Source of the DNA: an uncultured Burkholderiales bacterium | GTDB taxonomy: Bacteria > Pseudomonadota > Gammaproteobacteria > Burkholderiales > Burkholderiaceae_C | Direction: 5' to 3' | NCBI GenBank assembly: GCA_903880855.1 | Contig: CAIRQX010000103.1 | Span: forward strand, 125,161-178,178 | DNA length: 53,018 nucleotides | Shown: positions 43,622-51,752 of the stretch, one piece after another | Layout: every line of letters begins with the position of its first letter | Position numbering within the stretch: the stretch's first letter is position 1 | Translations under genes and position numbers: made by a program | The notes under the pieces: model-generated | What the model was told of the DNA's origin: nothing | The model's database searches: none | The model's input: only the letters and a program-made list of their open reading frames with translations

Positions 43622-44395
43622 ATGAAACCCAACAAAATTAAGCAATTATGGGCGCAAGGCAAGCCTGTTACTTTGGGATGGATCTCTATCGCCAACAGCT
43701 TCTCCGCTGAAATCACGGCCAGACAAGGTTTTGATGCAGTCTGTGTCGATATGCAACATGGTGTCACGGACTTGGGCAGCTTGATGGAAATGCTGCAAGC
43801 AGTTTCAGCGACCGATGCGGCTCCAGTCGTGCGTGTCGGTTGGAATGAACCCGCCGCCATCATGAAAGCACTGGACTTTGGCGCCGTTGCCATCATCGTT
43901 CCCCTAATCAATAACGCCGAGGAAGCCCGCAAAGCTGTTTCGGCATGCCGCTATCCGCCAGTAGGTGACCGTTCGTCAGGGCCTGTCCGTGCATTGCAAA
44001 TTCACGGCCCAGAGTATTTTTCTAAAGCGAATGATGAAATCTTGTTGATGGCCATGATCGAGACCAAAGAAGGCTTGAACAATTTGGAAGAGATTTGCGC
44101 CACCCCGGGCGTAGATGTCATCTACATCGGCCCTGCTGATCTTTCTTACGCTTTGGGTATGGCGCCACGCGCTGACAACCCAGATCCGCTGCATATGTCA
44201 ACGTGTGACCGCATCAAAGAAGTGGCCCATCGCCATGGCAAAAAGGTGTGCATGCATTGCGCGAGTGCTGAGTTTGCCGCCGCATCGGTCAAGCGCGGTT
44301 TCGATATGGTGATGATTACCTCAGACCTCTCCTCCATGATTGCTGGGCTCAAAAGGCAAATCACCACTTTCCACGAAGCGCTCAAAGGCAGTTAA
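43622..44395 (+). CDS. HpaI/HpcH-type class II 2-keto-acid aldolase
   Basis: A 257-aa metal-dependent pyruvate aldolase. Active-site residues are visible: H46 (VDMQHGV), R71 (VVRVGW), E147 (AMIETKEGLNN) and D173 (IGPADLSYALG), matching HpaI H45, R70, E149 and D175. Typical reactions cleave 4-hydroxy-2-keto acids to pyruvate plus an aldehyde such as tartronate semialdehyde or succinate semialdehyde. It diverges from the kinase-enolase pair across 40 bp and converges on a HIBADH-type reductase. Confidence 0.93.
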   Translation: MKPNKIKQLWAQGKPVTLGWISIANSFSAEITARQGFDAVCVDMQHGVTDLGSLMEMLQAVSATDAAPVVRVGWNEPAAIMKALDFGAVAIIVPLINNAEEARKAVSACRYPPVGDRSSGPVRALQIHGPEYFSKANDEILLMAMIETKEGLNNLEEICATPGVDVIYIGPADLSYALGMAPRADNPDPLHMSTCDRIKEVAHRHGKKVCMHCASAEFAAASVKRGFDMVMITSDLSSMIAGLKRQITTFHEALKGS

Positions 44396-44409
44396 AGCAA
44401 GCTTAACTG
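44389..44409. terminator. Hairpin spanning both stop codons of convergent genes
   Basis: CAGTTAA (44389-44395) and TTAACTG (44403-44409) are perfect 7-bp arms with a 7-nt loop. Each arm carries the stop codon of one gene (aldolase plus, reductase minus). The loop bases AGC and GC could extend pairing with one bulged A. No T tract. Confidence 0.35.
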
Positions 44410-45317
44410 TGCGTAGGCGCTGGCACTTGACTGCGGTCAACCCCTGCTAAGCGTTCCATCACAGCACATACCGCTGCGGTATCTGACATTTTCATGCCCT
44501 GCGCCACAGCAGCGGCATGGATGTTGGAAGCCAATGAAAACAAAGGTGTGGGGCAATCAATGCTTTGCGCATACTGGCCAATCACAGACAAATCTTTGCC
44601 CATGGTGACAAACGTAGCGGATACGTTTTCGTCGTAGGTGTTTTTCACCATCATGGGGCCACGTACTTCAAAGATGCGTGAGGTCGCTGCGCTGCCGCAC
44701 AGCACGTCATAAATCGTCTCAGGCGCAATGCCGGCTTTCATACCAAAAGCCATGGCCTCTGCGGTGGATACGTTATGAATGGCCACCAATAAATTGGCCA
44801 CATACTTCATGCGACTTCCATTACCAAAAACGCCTAGGTGATGTGCAACACGGCCCATGGCTAAAAGGGCTGGACGCATAAGGTCATACGACGCCTTGTC
44901 GCCACTGGCGAAAAAAACCAAATCACCTTTTGCAGCCTGCGCGCCTGTTCCACTGACAGGGCAATCCAAAAGCGTGACACCTGCAGCGGTGAGAGCTTCA
45001 TAGGCTTGTTCTTTGTCGCTTAATGCCAATGTGCATGTGTCGGCCACCACGATAGGGCGACCCACTTCTGTTAATCCGTTGGGGCCAGACATCACTGCAT
45101 GAAAGGCTTTGGGTGTGGGCAAAGAGGTGACGACTAAGTCACATTTGCGCCCTACATCGGCAGGTGAAGTGGCAGCTTGCAGTCCTTCTGCTTGGAGTGT
45201 TTTGATTTTTGCGGTGTCGACATCAAAACCAATGACCTTAAAACCTTTACCCATTAAATTGCGTGCGTAAGCCGCACCCATAATGCCAAGCCCAATAACG
45301 CCGATAGTTGTATCCAT
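44403..45317 (-). CDS. 3-hydroxyisobutyrate dehydrogenase-family reductase (GarR/tartronate-semialdehyde-reductase-like)
   Basis: A 304-aa beta-hydroxyacid dehydrogenase. The Rossmann motif is IGVIGLGIMGAAYARN (GxGxxG at 9-14), the substrate loop DCPVSGTGAQAAKGDL (118-132), and the catalytic lysine K171 in RMKYVANLL. Placed between an HpaI aldolase and a TarD-type dehydratase, it may reduce the aldehyde released by the aldolase to a glycerate-like acid. It differs clearly from the second family member at 15920, which has a VGGS substrate loop. Confidence 0.9.
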   Translation of the reverse strand: MDTTIGVIGLGIMGAAYARNLMGKGFKVIGFDVDTAKIKTLQAEGLQAATSPADVGRKCDLVVTSLPTPKAFHAVMSGPNGLTEVGRPIVVADTCTLALSDKEQAYEALTAAGVTLLDCPVSGTGAQAAKGDLVFFASGDKASYDLMRPALLAMGRVAHHLGVFGNGSRMKYVANLLVAIHNVSTAEAMAFGMKAGIAPETIYDVLCGSAATSRIFEVRGPMMVKNTYDENVSATFVTMGKDLSVIGQYAQSIDCPTPLFSLASNIHAAAVAQGMKMSDTAAVCAVMERLAGVDRSQVPAPTHS

Positions 45318-45390
45318 ACTGCTGTCTCCTTATTTAACTAACAAATAATCAAGAGATGCTAGCATTCGCCCCAATAAATAGGAGACCTAA

Positions 45391-46356
45391 ATGAAATTCA
45401 TCATGCGTATCGTTATCAGTTTTATTGCTCTGTTGTTGTCTGTTGCTTCCATAGCCCAGACTTACCCTAATAAACCGGTGCGCATCATCGTACCTTTTGC
45501 AACAGGTGGTCCTACGGACTCTATGGCGCGCATCTTGGCTCAGAAATTGACTGAAAGCATGGGCCAATCCTATGTGGTCGAAAACCGCGCAGGTGCTGGT
45601 GGCAATATTGGTATGGGTATGGGTGCCAAAGCCGCACCGGATGGCTATACGTTGACGATGGTCAGCAGTAGCTTTGTTGTCAATCCCAGTCTCTATGCCA
45701 ACGTGCCTTATGACGCCTACAAAGACTTCTTACCCATTTCGTTGGCTGGAGCCTCGCCCAATTTGATCGTGGTGCATCCTTCTGTTCCTGCAAAAACGGT
45801 TCAAGAACTCATTGCGCTGATCCGCGCAAACCCAGGCAAATACAGCTTCGCGCATCCTGGTGTGGGTACTACGCCCCATCTCTCCGGTGAATTGCTTCGC
45901 TTGTCTTTCAATATTGATATGGTGAGCGCACCATTTGGTGGAGCAGGTCCTGCTATTACTTCAGTCCTTGCAGGACACACACCGGTGGGCGTGACAGCGT
46001 TGCCTCCAGCCATGGTGCATGTGAAAAGTGGCGCCTTGCGTGCGCTCGCAGTGACAAGCGCCAAACGCAATCCTGAATTGCCCGACGTGCCCACTTTGGC
46101 AGAAGCGGGTGTCAGTGGACAAGAAGCTGAGACCATGCAAGGTTTGTTGGTTCCCGTCGGAACACCGAAGGCCATCGTGGATCGCTTGCACCAAGAAATC
46201 GTCAAAATTGTGAATCAGCCCGATACCCGTGCAAAGCTCACTTCTATGGGCTTCGATATTGTTGGAAATACGCCTGATCAATTCACTACCTATATCCACT
46301 CCGAAGTCAATCGTTGGGGCAAAGTGATCCGCGACGCAAAAATCAAGGTTGAATAA
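45391..46356 (+). CDS. Bug/TctC-type periplasmic solute-binding protein
   Basis: A 321-aa receptor with signal MRIVISFIALLLSVASIAQ. The ligand-loop motif is VPFATGGPTDSMAR and the second loop NRAGAGGNIGMGMGAKAAPDGY. SD GGAG is six nt before the ATG. It is the first gene of the dehydratase-crotonase operon, 26 bp ahead of the TarD-type gene, so its likely ligand is the hydroxy- or sugar acid that TarD dehydrates. Confidence 0.92.
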   Translation: MKFIMRIVISFIALLLSVASIAQTYPNKPVRIIVPFATGGPTDSMARILAQKLTESMGQSYVVENRAGAGGNIGMGMGAKAAPDGYTLTMVSSSFVVNPSLYANVPYDAYKDFLPISLAGASPNLIVVHPSVPAKTVQELIALIRANPGKYSFAHPGVGTTPHLSGELLRLSFNIDMVSAPFGGAGPAITSVLAGHTPVGVTALPPAMVHVKSGALRALAVTSAKRNPELPDVPTLAEAGVSGQEAETMQGLLVPVGTPKAIVDRLHQEIVKIVNQPDTRAKLTSMGFDIVGNTPDQFTTYIHSEVNRWGKVIRDAKIKVE

Positions 46357-46382
46357 TTCCTTAGCTGACCATTGACTTAGCT

Positions 46383-47552
46383 ATGCGCATCGTCGACATA
46401 AGAGAGAGAGCAGTACCTCTCAACTCAACCCTTAGCAATTCGAGTTTTGATTTTTCAGAGATGACCACTTCGGTGGTCGCTGTGATCACCGATTGCGTGC
46501 GCGACGGACAACCTGTCGTTGGCTATGCCTTCAATTCCACCGGTCGCTATGCCTGCGGCGCTCAGATGCGGGACCGTTTTATTCCGCGTATCTTGCGTGC
46601 CGATCCTGCCAGCTTGCTGGATGCAACTGGTGAAAATCTCGACCCTCAAAAAATCGTGGCCTGCATGATGCAACGAGAAAAAGCGGGTGGCCACAGCGAG
46701 CGCTCGATCGCCATCGGAACGATAGAGGTTGCCCTTTGGGACGCAGTAGCCAAAGTCGAACGTAAACCCTTGCATCGCGTTTTGGCTGAACGTTTCAATG
46801 GCGGAAAAAAAATCGCCGATCGCGTCTTTTGTTATGTAGGCGGCGGATGGTATTTCCCTGGCCAGACCATCAAAGACCTGCAAGACGAAATGCGTCGCCA
46901 TCTCGATGCCGGTTACACCATGGTCAAAATGAAGGTCGGTGGTTTGCCTTTGTCAGAAGATTTACGCCGCTTAGAAGCTGTGTTGCAAGTCGTAGGTTCT
47001 GGTGACCATTTGGCGGTAGATGCTAATTGCAAATTTGACCGCGAGAATGCCTTCGCTTACGCCAAGGCCTTAGCACCCTTCAAATTGCGTTGGTTCGAAG
47101 AACCCTGCGACCCTTTGGACTATGGTCTCATGGCTGAACTTGCCCAGATGTATGACAGCCCATTGGCGACTGGCGAAAACCTGTTCTCCACCCAAGATGT
47201 GAAAAACCTAGTCCGGTTTGGTGGACTGCGTGGTGACCGCGATGTCATCCAAGTCGATCCACCTCAGGCTTACGGTATTGCCCAATATGCGCGCACCTTG
47301 TCTCAGTTAGATGCCATGGGTTGGCAAAGAAGCGGACTGTTCCCCCATGGTGGCAACCAAATGTCTTTGCATATTGCCGCAGGCTTTGGCCTTGGTGGGG
47401 CCGAGTCATACCCAGGCGTTTTTGGTGACTTCGGTGGATTTGCTGACGATGCGCGTTTGACTGAAGGTAAGTTGAATTTGCCTGAGCGACCCGGCATTGG
47501 GTTTGAAGGCCAGGCAAAACTTTATCGCATCATGCGTGAGTTAGTGGCTTGA
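46383..47552 (+). CDS. Enolase-superfamily acid-sugar dehydratase, D-tartrate dehydratase (TarD) type
   Basis: A 389-aa enzyme, the same length as Bradyrhizobium TarD. Residues expected in TarD fall at the same numbers: K182 and K184 (VKMKVGG), metal ligands D213 (VDAN), E239 (WFEEP) and E265 (GENL), and the acid/base H322 (PHGGNQM). The N-terminal capping domain begins RIVDIRERAVPL. TarD dehydrates D-tartrate to oxaloacetate; a related hydroxy acid is possible because the loops differ (WFEEP where I recall WYEEV in TarD). It overlaps the next gene by one base (TGATG). Confidence 0.85.
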   Translation: MRIVDIRERAVPLNSTLSNSSFDFSEMTTSVVAVITDCVRDGQPVVGYAFNSTGRYACGAQMRDRFIPRILRADPASLLDATGENLDPQKIVACMMQREKAGGHSERSIAIGTIEVALWDAVAKVERKPLHRVLAERFNGGKKIADRVFCYVGGGWYFPGQTIKDLQDEMRRHLDAGYTMVKMKVGGLPLSEDLRRLEAVLQVVGSGDHLAVDANCKFDRENAFAYAKALAPFKLRWFEEPCDPLDYGLMAELAQMYDSPLATGENLFSTQDVKNLVRFGGLRGDRDVIQVDPPQAYGIAQYARTLSQLDAMGWQRSGLFPHGGNQMSLHIAAGFGLGGAESYPGVFGDFGGFADDARLTEGKLNLPERPGIGFEGQAKLYRIMRELVA

Positions 47553-48151
47553 TGAGCGCTAGTCCCTATGCGCCCGATGATCTAGTCGAGGGTGTGCTGA
47601 CTATTCGATTACAGGTGAACGCGATGAACAAACTCATGGCCCTGTTGTCATTCGCGCAGGCCGATGAAAACGTCAACGTCATCGTGCTGCGCGACGAAGG
47701 TGAGCAATTTGGCGCGTCCCATGGTTCTGCTGCTGATACCGATCCGAAAGTTAGCCATCAGTTTGTGCAACGCTTGCGCGATTTACCCCAACCCATTGTG
47801 GCCATGGTGCCTGGGCATATTCATGATCAGGCGTTAGCTGTATTACAAGCTTGCGACATCGTTCTCGCTACGGGACAAGACGACTGGTCTACGCTAAGTG
47901 TTCCCGCGTCAGAGTTAGAAGAGCAGACTTATAAATTGGCGCGTGAACTCGCATCCAAAGACCCGCTCATACTGCGCTTCACCAAAAAAACGGTGCAACA
48001 AGTTGCTTCTATCGCTTGGGAAGACATATTGAGTTTCACGACTGCCCAACAAGCGGAAATCAAATCTCTCCAAGCAGGGCAGCCTTCCCCCCGCGCCTTG
48101 GCGATTGAAAGTTTTCTGGCTGGCAAATCTAAGCCAGGCGCTGGCGCTTAA
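47552..48151 (+). CDS. Degenerate crotonase-like protein (lacks oxyanion hole and core segment)
   Basis: A 199-aa protein related to enoyl-CoA hydratases: VNAMNKLMALLS, VNVIVLRDEGEQFGASHG, LPQPIVAMVPGHIHDQALAVLQACDIVLAT. The AG(L/M)D segment is SHG and the GGG oxyanion loop is HDQ. About 50 residues that normally follow (PE...G..GG...LTGR...A...GLV..VV) are missing. The C-terminal helices, KDPLILRFTKKTVQQ onward, are present. It is encoded between TarD and a crotonase that has exactly the complementary parts. Probably a non-catalytic partner subunit; inference. Confidence 0.75.
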   Translation: MSASPYAPDDLVEGVLTIRLQVNAMNKLMALLSFAQADENVNVIVLRDEGEQFGASHGSAADTDPKVSHQFVQRLRDLPQPIVAMVPGHIHDQALAVLQACDIVLATGQDDWSTLSVPASELEEQTYKLARELASKDPLILRFTKKTVQQVASIAWEDILSFTTAQQAEIKSLQAGQPSPRALAIESFLAGKSKPGAGA

Positions 48152-48154
48152 ACA

Positions 48155-48754
48155 ATGCTCAAAATTGAAGACACAGCAGACGGCATACGTTGCATCGGTC
48201 TAAACCGACCAGAGAAACGCAACGCCATTGGCGTGGAGATGACGCTAGCGCTAGAAGACGTGCTGCTTAAAACCAAAACCGATTCGATGGTGAAAGCTAT
48301 CGTCTTTCATGGCCTAGGCGGTCATTTTTGTGCCGGTATGGACATGAAGGACTTCTTCGACAGCTCGACTCGCCCGCCCGATGTCTTGCAGCGTGCGCGG
48401 GCAGCCACTGAGCATTGGCGCATTGCGTTGATTCGCCAAATGCCGCAAAAAATCTTCACTGCTATCGAAGGCTATTGCTTGGGTGGGGGATTGCCCATCT
48501 TGGCCGCGTCCACTGCGGTGGTGGCGCAACGCGAAGCCAAGTTAGGTTTGCCAGAAATCAATTTTGGTTTTGTCGCTGGAGGCCAGATCCTCAAAGCAGT
48601 GGGCGAGGTGATGTCACCACGCGGATTGGCGTATGCGACATTGACTGGGCGGCCCTTTAATGCTGAACAAGCCCAGCGATGGGGCTTGGTTACGCAAGTG
48701 GTGGAGAGTGATCCACTTCAACAAACATTAGCAATAGCCAAGGCCTCGATATAG
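48155..48754 (+). CDS. Short crotonase-family protein lacking the C-terminal helical domain
   Basis: A 199-aa enoyl-CoA hydratase/isomerase homologue. The first oxyanion segment HFCAGMDMKDFF and the second GYCLGGGLPILAAS are intact, as is LPEINFGFVAGG (catalytic-type Glu) and TLTGRPFNAEQAQRWGLVTQVV. It stops about 60 residues short of normal, without the trimerisation helices. The stop is followed closely by a terminator, so it is not a simple frameshift. It starts three bases after the degenerate crotonase ends. Substrate unknown. Confidence 0.82.
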   Translation: MLKIEDTADGIRCIGLNRPEKRNAIGVEMTLALEDVLLKTKTDSMVKAIVFHGLGGHFCAGMDMKDFFDSSTRPPDVLQRARAATEHWRIALIRQMPQKIFTAIEGYCLGGGLPILAASTAVVAQREAKLGLPEINFGFVAGGQILKAVGEVMSPRGLAYATLTGRPFNAEQAQRWGLVTQVVESDPLQQTLAIAKASI

Positions 48755-48774
48755 AAAACCGCTGGGCAAAAAAG

Positions 48775-48804
48775 AAAAAGGCCTATTCGTAAATAGGCCT
48801 TTTT
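48775..48804. terminator. Bidirectional intrinsic terminator
   Basis: AAAAAGGCCTATT (48775-48787), loop CGTA, AATAGGCCTTTTT (48792-48804): a perfect 13-bp stem with A tract before and T tract after. It lies between the convergent short crotonase and acyl-CoA dehydrogenase genes and serves both. Confidence 0.93.
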
Positions 48805-48836
48805 ATTGATAGGCTGATTTAAAACCTCAAATTAGA

Positions 48837-49979
48837 TCAAAGCCCCAAAGTAGAAGCAATGATGTTCTTTTGAATCTCCGAAGTGCCGCCGCCAATGGTG
48901 GCCAAGCGCGAGTCACGGAAGAAACGCTGCATCGGATATTCCATGCTGTAGCCGTAGCCCCCTAGGATTTGCAGGCACATGTCCGAAATAGTTTTGTAAG
49001 ACTCGGCGATGTAGTACTTGATCACAGCGGTATCAGCGCGTTCAGCTTTGCCGTTTTCCATCAACCACGCGTAGCGACGCACCATGGTGAACGATGTGTC
49101 GAGCATCACCTTCATATCGGCAAACTTGTGTTGCGTGACTTGAAAGCTACCAATAGGTTTGCCAAACTGGTGGCGGGTCTTGGCATAGTCCAGTGCATAT
49201 TCAAAGGCACGACGCGCAGCGCCGATGCGCACAGCGGAGAGGCATAGACGTTCATAGCGCAAAGTGTCTTCACAGACAGCCCAGCCATGGTCTAGTTGCC
49301 CGAGCAAAGCGGTGCGAGGCACGCGCACGTCGGTAAAGGTGACTTCCGTTGTACCAATTGCATGCTGACCCAAGGTGGCGATCTTGCGTACTTCGATGCC
49401 CGGGAGTTTGGTATCAATCATGAGGGTACTGATACCCAATTGCTTTTTGCCTAAGTCGTTGGTGCGCAGAGCTACCAAAGCGTAGTCGGCGATGTCCATA
49501 CCGGATGTCCACTGCTTGCGTCCATTGACGATGAAATAGTCACCATCGATCACTGCACGGGTTCTCAGCGATGCGGCGTCAGAACCAGAGTCAGGCTCTG
49601 ACAGTGCGAAAGCAAAAGACAACTTGCCATTGGCCGCGCCTGGCACGATGCGTTGTTTTTGTTCGTCGGTGCCGTGCTGCAAGATGGCATAGCAACCGTA
49701 GGTATAGCTGCGAAACAGCCACAAACCTAATTCTTCAAAATGGTGGCCTGTTTCTTCCAAAACTAAAGCGAGATCGGTAGGGGATCCGCCTGATCCGCCG
49801 AATGATTCAGGGGCAATCAAACCCAACCAGCCGTTTTCAGCCATCGCATTGAAGGCTTCTCTGGGCGGGGTGTGGTTGATGTCGCACTTGGCGGCGTAGT
49901 CCATGCTGCAGACATCGTCTAACAAAGAGCGCACGGACTGGAGCATTAACTCCTGATCGCTGGTATTTCCAAAATTCAT
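48837..49979 (-). CDS. Acyl-CoA dehydrogenase
   Basis: A 380-aa FAD enzyme that makes an alpha,beta-double bond in an acyl-CoA. Landmarks are FALSEPDSGSDAAS (flavin/substrate loop), KQWTSG, YAKTRHQFGKPIGSFQ, and LQILGGYGYSMEYPMQR. The C-terminal block reads IGGGTSEIQKN, so the usual catalytic Glu of YEGT is Gly. A Glu in LRYERLCL is positioned as in isovaleryl-CoA dehydrogenase and could be the base. It diverges from the crotonase-lyase-ligase operon and probably belongs to the same pathway. Confidence 0.93.
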   Translation of the reverse strand: MNFGNTSDQELMLQSVRSLLDDVCSMDYAAKCDINHTPPREAFNAMAENGWLGLIAPESFGGSGGSPTDLALVLEETGHHFEELGLWLFRSYTYGCYAILQHGTDEQKQRIVPGAANGKLSFAFALSEPDSGSDAASLRTRAVIDGDYFIVNGRKQWTSGMDIADYALVALRTNDLGKKQLGISTLMIDTKLPGIEVRKIATLGQHAIGTTEVTFTDVRVPRTALLGQLDHGWAVCEDTLRYERLCLSAVRIGAARRAFEYALDYAKTRHQFGKPIGSFQVTQHKFADMKVMLDTSFTMVRRYAWLMENGKAERADTAVIKYYIAESYKTISDMCLQILGGYGYSMEYPMQRFFRDSRLATIGGGTSEIQKNIIASTLGL

Positions 49980-50057
49980 AGGTATTTACTGACAAACAGG
50001 CTACAGGTGTTATGACCTGATTGGGGTATTCTATATTTGGACAACCAATCAAACCCT

Positions 50058-50852
50058 ATGAACACTATCACCTTCGAGACCATTCAAGTCGAAAAACACG
50101 GACGCGTTGCTACGTTGACGCTCAACCGACCCGACGCTATGCACGCGATCAATATGCAAATGCGAAGTGAATTACGCCAAGCATTAGACGCTTTGCGCCG
50201 TGACTCAGAAATCGGTGCGGTGGTGTTGACAGGCGGCGGAGAAAAAGCGTTTTCCGCCGGCATGGATTTACGCGAATTTGCTAAAACAAATGCAGATATG
50301 CCTGTGGCAGAAATGAAGCGCTACCGCTGGGAAAACAACGAAGGCATTGCCGCGTTTGACAAGCCCATCATCGCGGCGGTCAATGGTTTGGCGATTGGTG
50401 GTGGTGTAGAACTCGCGCTTTTGTGCGATCTGACTTTTGCAGCAGAAGAAGCCACGTTTGCATTTGGCGAAGTCAAACGTGGATTGATGCCTGGTAATGG
50501 TGGTACACAACGCCTATCGCGCCGCGTGGGAACAGCCCGCGCCTTGGACATGATCTTGACGGGACGCACTGTTTCAGCCCATGAAGCGCTTGCCATGGGT
50601 TTGGTCGAATACGTGGTACCTGCTAAAGAACTGCTTAACAAAGCCATACAACTCGCCGAGCAAATGGCCGCTAACGCACCTATTGCGGTGCGTAGCGCGA
50701 AAGCAGCGGTGCACAGAGGCGCAGACTTGACATTGGCGGACGGTCTTCGCTTGGAGCAAGATTTAGCGTCATTTCTCTACACCACCGATGACGCAAAAGA
50801 AGGGCCCAAGGCATTTCTAGAAAAACGTGCGCCTGTTTGGAAAGGTCAATAA
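50058..50852 (+). CDS. Enoyl-CoA hydratase/isomerase (crotonase) family protein
   Basis: A 264-aa full-length crotonase. The oxyanion segments are AFSAGMDLREF and NGLAIGGGVELALLCD. The catalytic Glu lies in FGEVKRGLMPGNGG, and the second acidic position is Asp in LDMILTGR. The C-terminal helices are complete. ATG at 50058 is chosen over a TTG at 50037. It is the first gene of an operon with a CitE-like lyase and a CoA synthetase, so hydration of an enoyl-CoA before C-C cleavage is likely. Confidence 0.9.
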   Translation: MNTITFETIQVEKHGRVATLTLNRPDAMHAINMQMRSELRQALDALRRDSEIGAVVLTGGGEKAFSAGMDLREFAKTNADMPVAEMKRYRWENNEGIAAFDKPIIAAVNGLAIGGGVELALLCDLTFAAEEATFAFGEVKRGLMPGNGGTQRLSRRVGTARALDMILTGRTVSAHEALAMGLVEYVVPAKELLNKAIQLAEQMAANAPIAVRSAKAAVHRGADLTLADGLRLEQDLASFLYTTDDAKEGPKAFLEKRAPVWKGQ

Positions 50853-50855
50853 GTT

Positions 50856-51752
50856 ATGGATAGTCAGCCCGTCAAGATGTACCGCACCCTATTGTTCGCG
50901 CCTGGTAGTCGTCCAGAGTTGCTCGCCAAAGCACAACTCGGCGATGCAGACGCCATGATTTTTGACTTAGAAGACTCGGTCCCCTTAAACGCCAAAGACG
51001 AAGCCCGTAAAAATATCGCCGATGCGTTGGCTGTAGGTTTAAAGAAGCCTATGTTTTTGCGCATCAGTAACCCGAGAGCGGGTGACTTCATGGCCGATCT
51101 CCAAGTCTTGGCCAGCGCGAGTAGTTTGCTAAATGTGGCTGGCATTGTTTTGCCCAAAGCCGATGACGCAGACGATATAAAAGCCGTGGCCAAAGCCCTG
51201 AAAGACGTTGAGGCGAAACACAACATGCAAGAAGGCACTTTGTCTGTTCTGCCGCTGATAGAAACCTGCTTAGGTCTTCGCAACGGTTTTGAAATTGCCA
51301 AAGCCTCACCGCGGGTCGTTGGCATGGCATTGGCCAGTGCAGAGCAGGGCGATTTTATGGTCGATTTAGGTGGACGCTGGACACCACGCAGTTTGGCGCT
51401 GGCTTATCCGCGCAGCAAACTGGTGGTCGATGCGCGTGCCGCTGGTGTGCAGTGGTTGGTCGATGGTGTTTTTATGAACCTCAAAGACACCGACATGCTG
51501 CGTGAAGAATGTTTGATCGCGCGCGAGTTGGGCTTTGTGGGCAAGATGGCCATCCATCCCACCCAAGTCGATGTCATGCACACCGTCTTTTCTCCTAGCG
51601 AGTTGGAAGTGGAATACGCCCGCGGTTTGATTGCCGCTTTCCGTGACGGCGAGGCACGTGGTGTAGGGGCAGTTAAATACGAGGGCATGATGGTCGATTA
51701 CGCCAACGTGCGGTTGGCCGAGCGCACATTGGCACTTGCGGGCGGACTATGA
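50856..51752 (+). CDS. CitE-like (HpcH/HpaI family) hydroxyacyl-CoA lyase
   Basis: A 298-aa Mg-dependent lyase of the citrate-lyase-beta/malyl-CoA-lyase family. Landmarks are RTLLFAPGSRPELLAKA (phosphate/CoA region), FDLEDSVP (E39), R69 in LRISNP, the metal ligands E136 (PLIETCLGLRNGFEI) and D166 (SAEQGDFMVDLGG), and AIHPTQVD near the end. Stand-alone relatives cleave citramalyl-CoA, malyl-CoA or similar beta-hydroxyacyl-CoA. Its stop overlaps the synthetase ATG. Confidence 0.92.
   Translation: MDSQPVKMYRTLLFAPGSRPELLAKAQLGDADAMIFDLEDSVPLNAKDEARKNIADALAVGLKKPMFLRISNPRAGDFMADLQVLASASSLLNVAGIVLPKADDADDIKAVAKALKDVEAKHNMQEGTLSVLPLIETCLGLRNGFEIAKASPRVVGMALASAEQGDFMVDLGGRWTPRSLALAYPRSKLVVDARAAGVQWLVDGVFMNLKDTDMLREECLIARELGFVGKMAIHPTQVDVMHTVFSPSELEVEYARGLIAAFRDGEARGVGAVKYEGMMVDYANVRLAERTLALAGGL

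Noticed and set aside
43582-43932. 117-codon extension of the APH-type kinase
   Set aside because: It overlaps the start of the divergent HpaI aldolase and carries no kinase features.
48155-48754. Short crotonase as a frameshifted full-length gene
   Set aside because: Only 20 bases separate its stop from a strong terminator, so the missing 60 residues are not encoded downstream.
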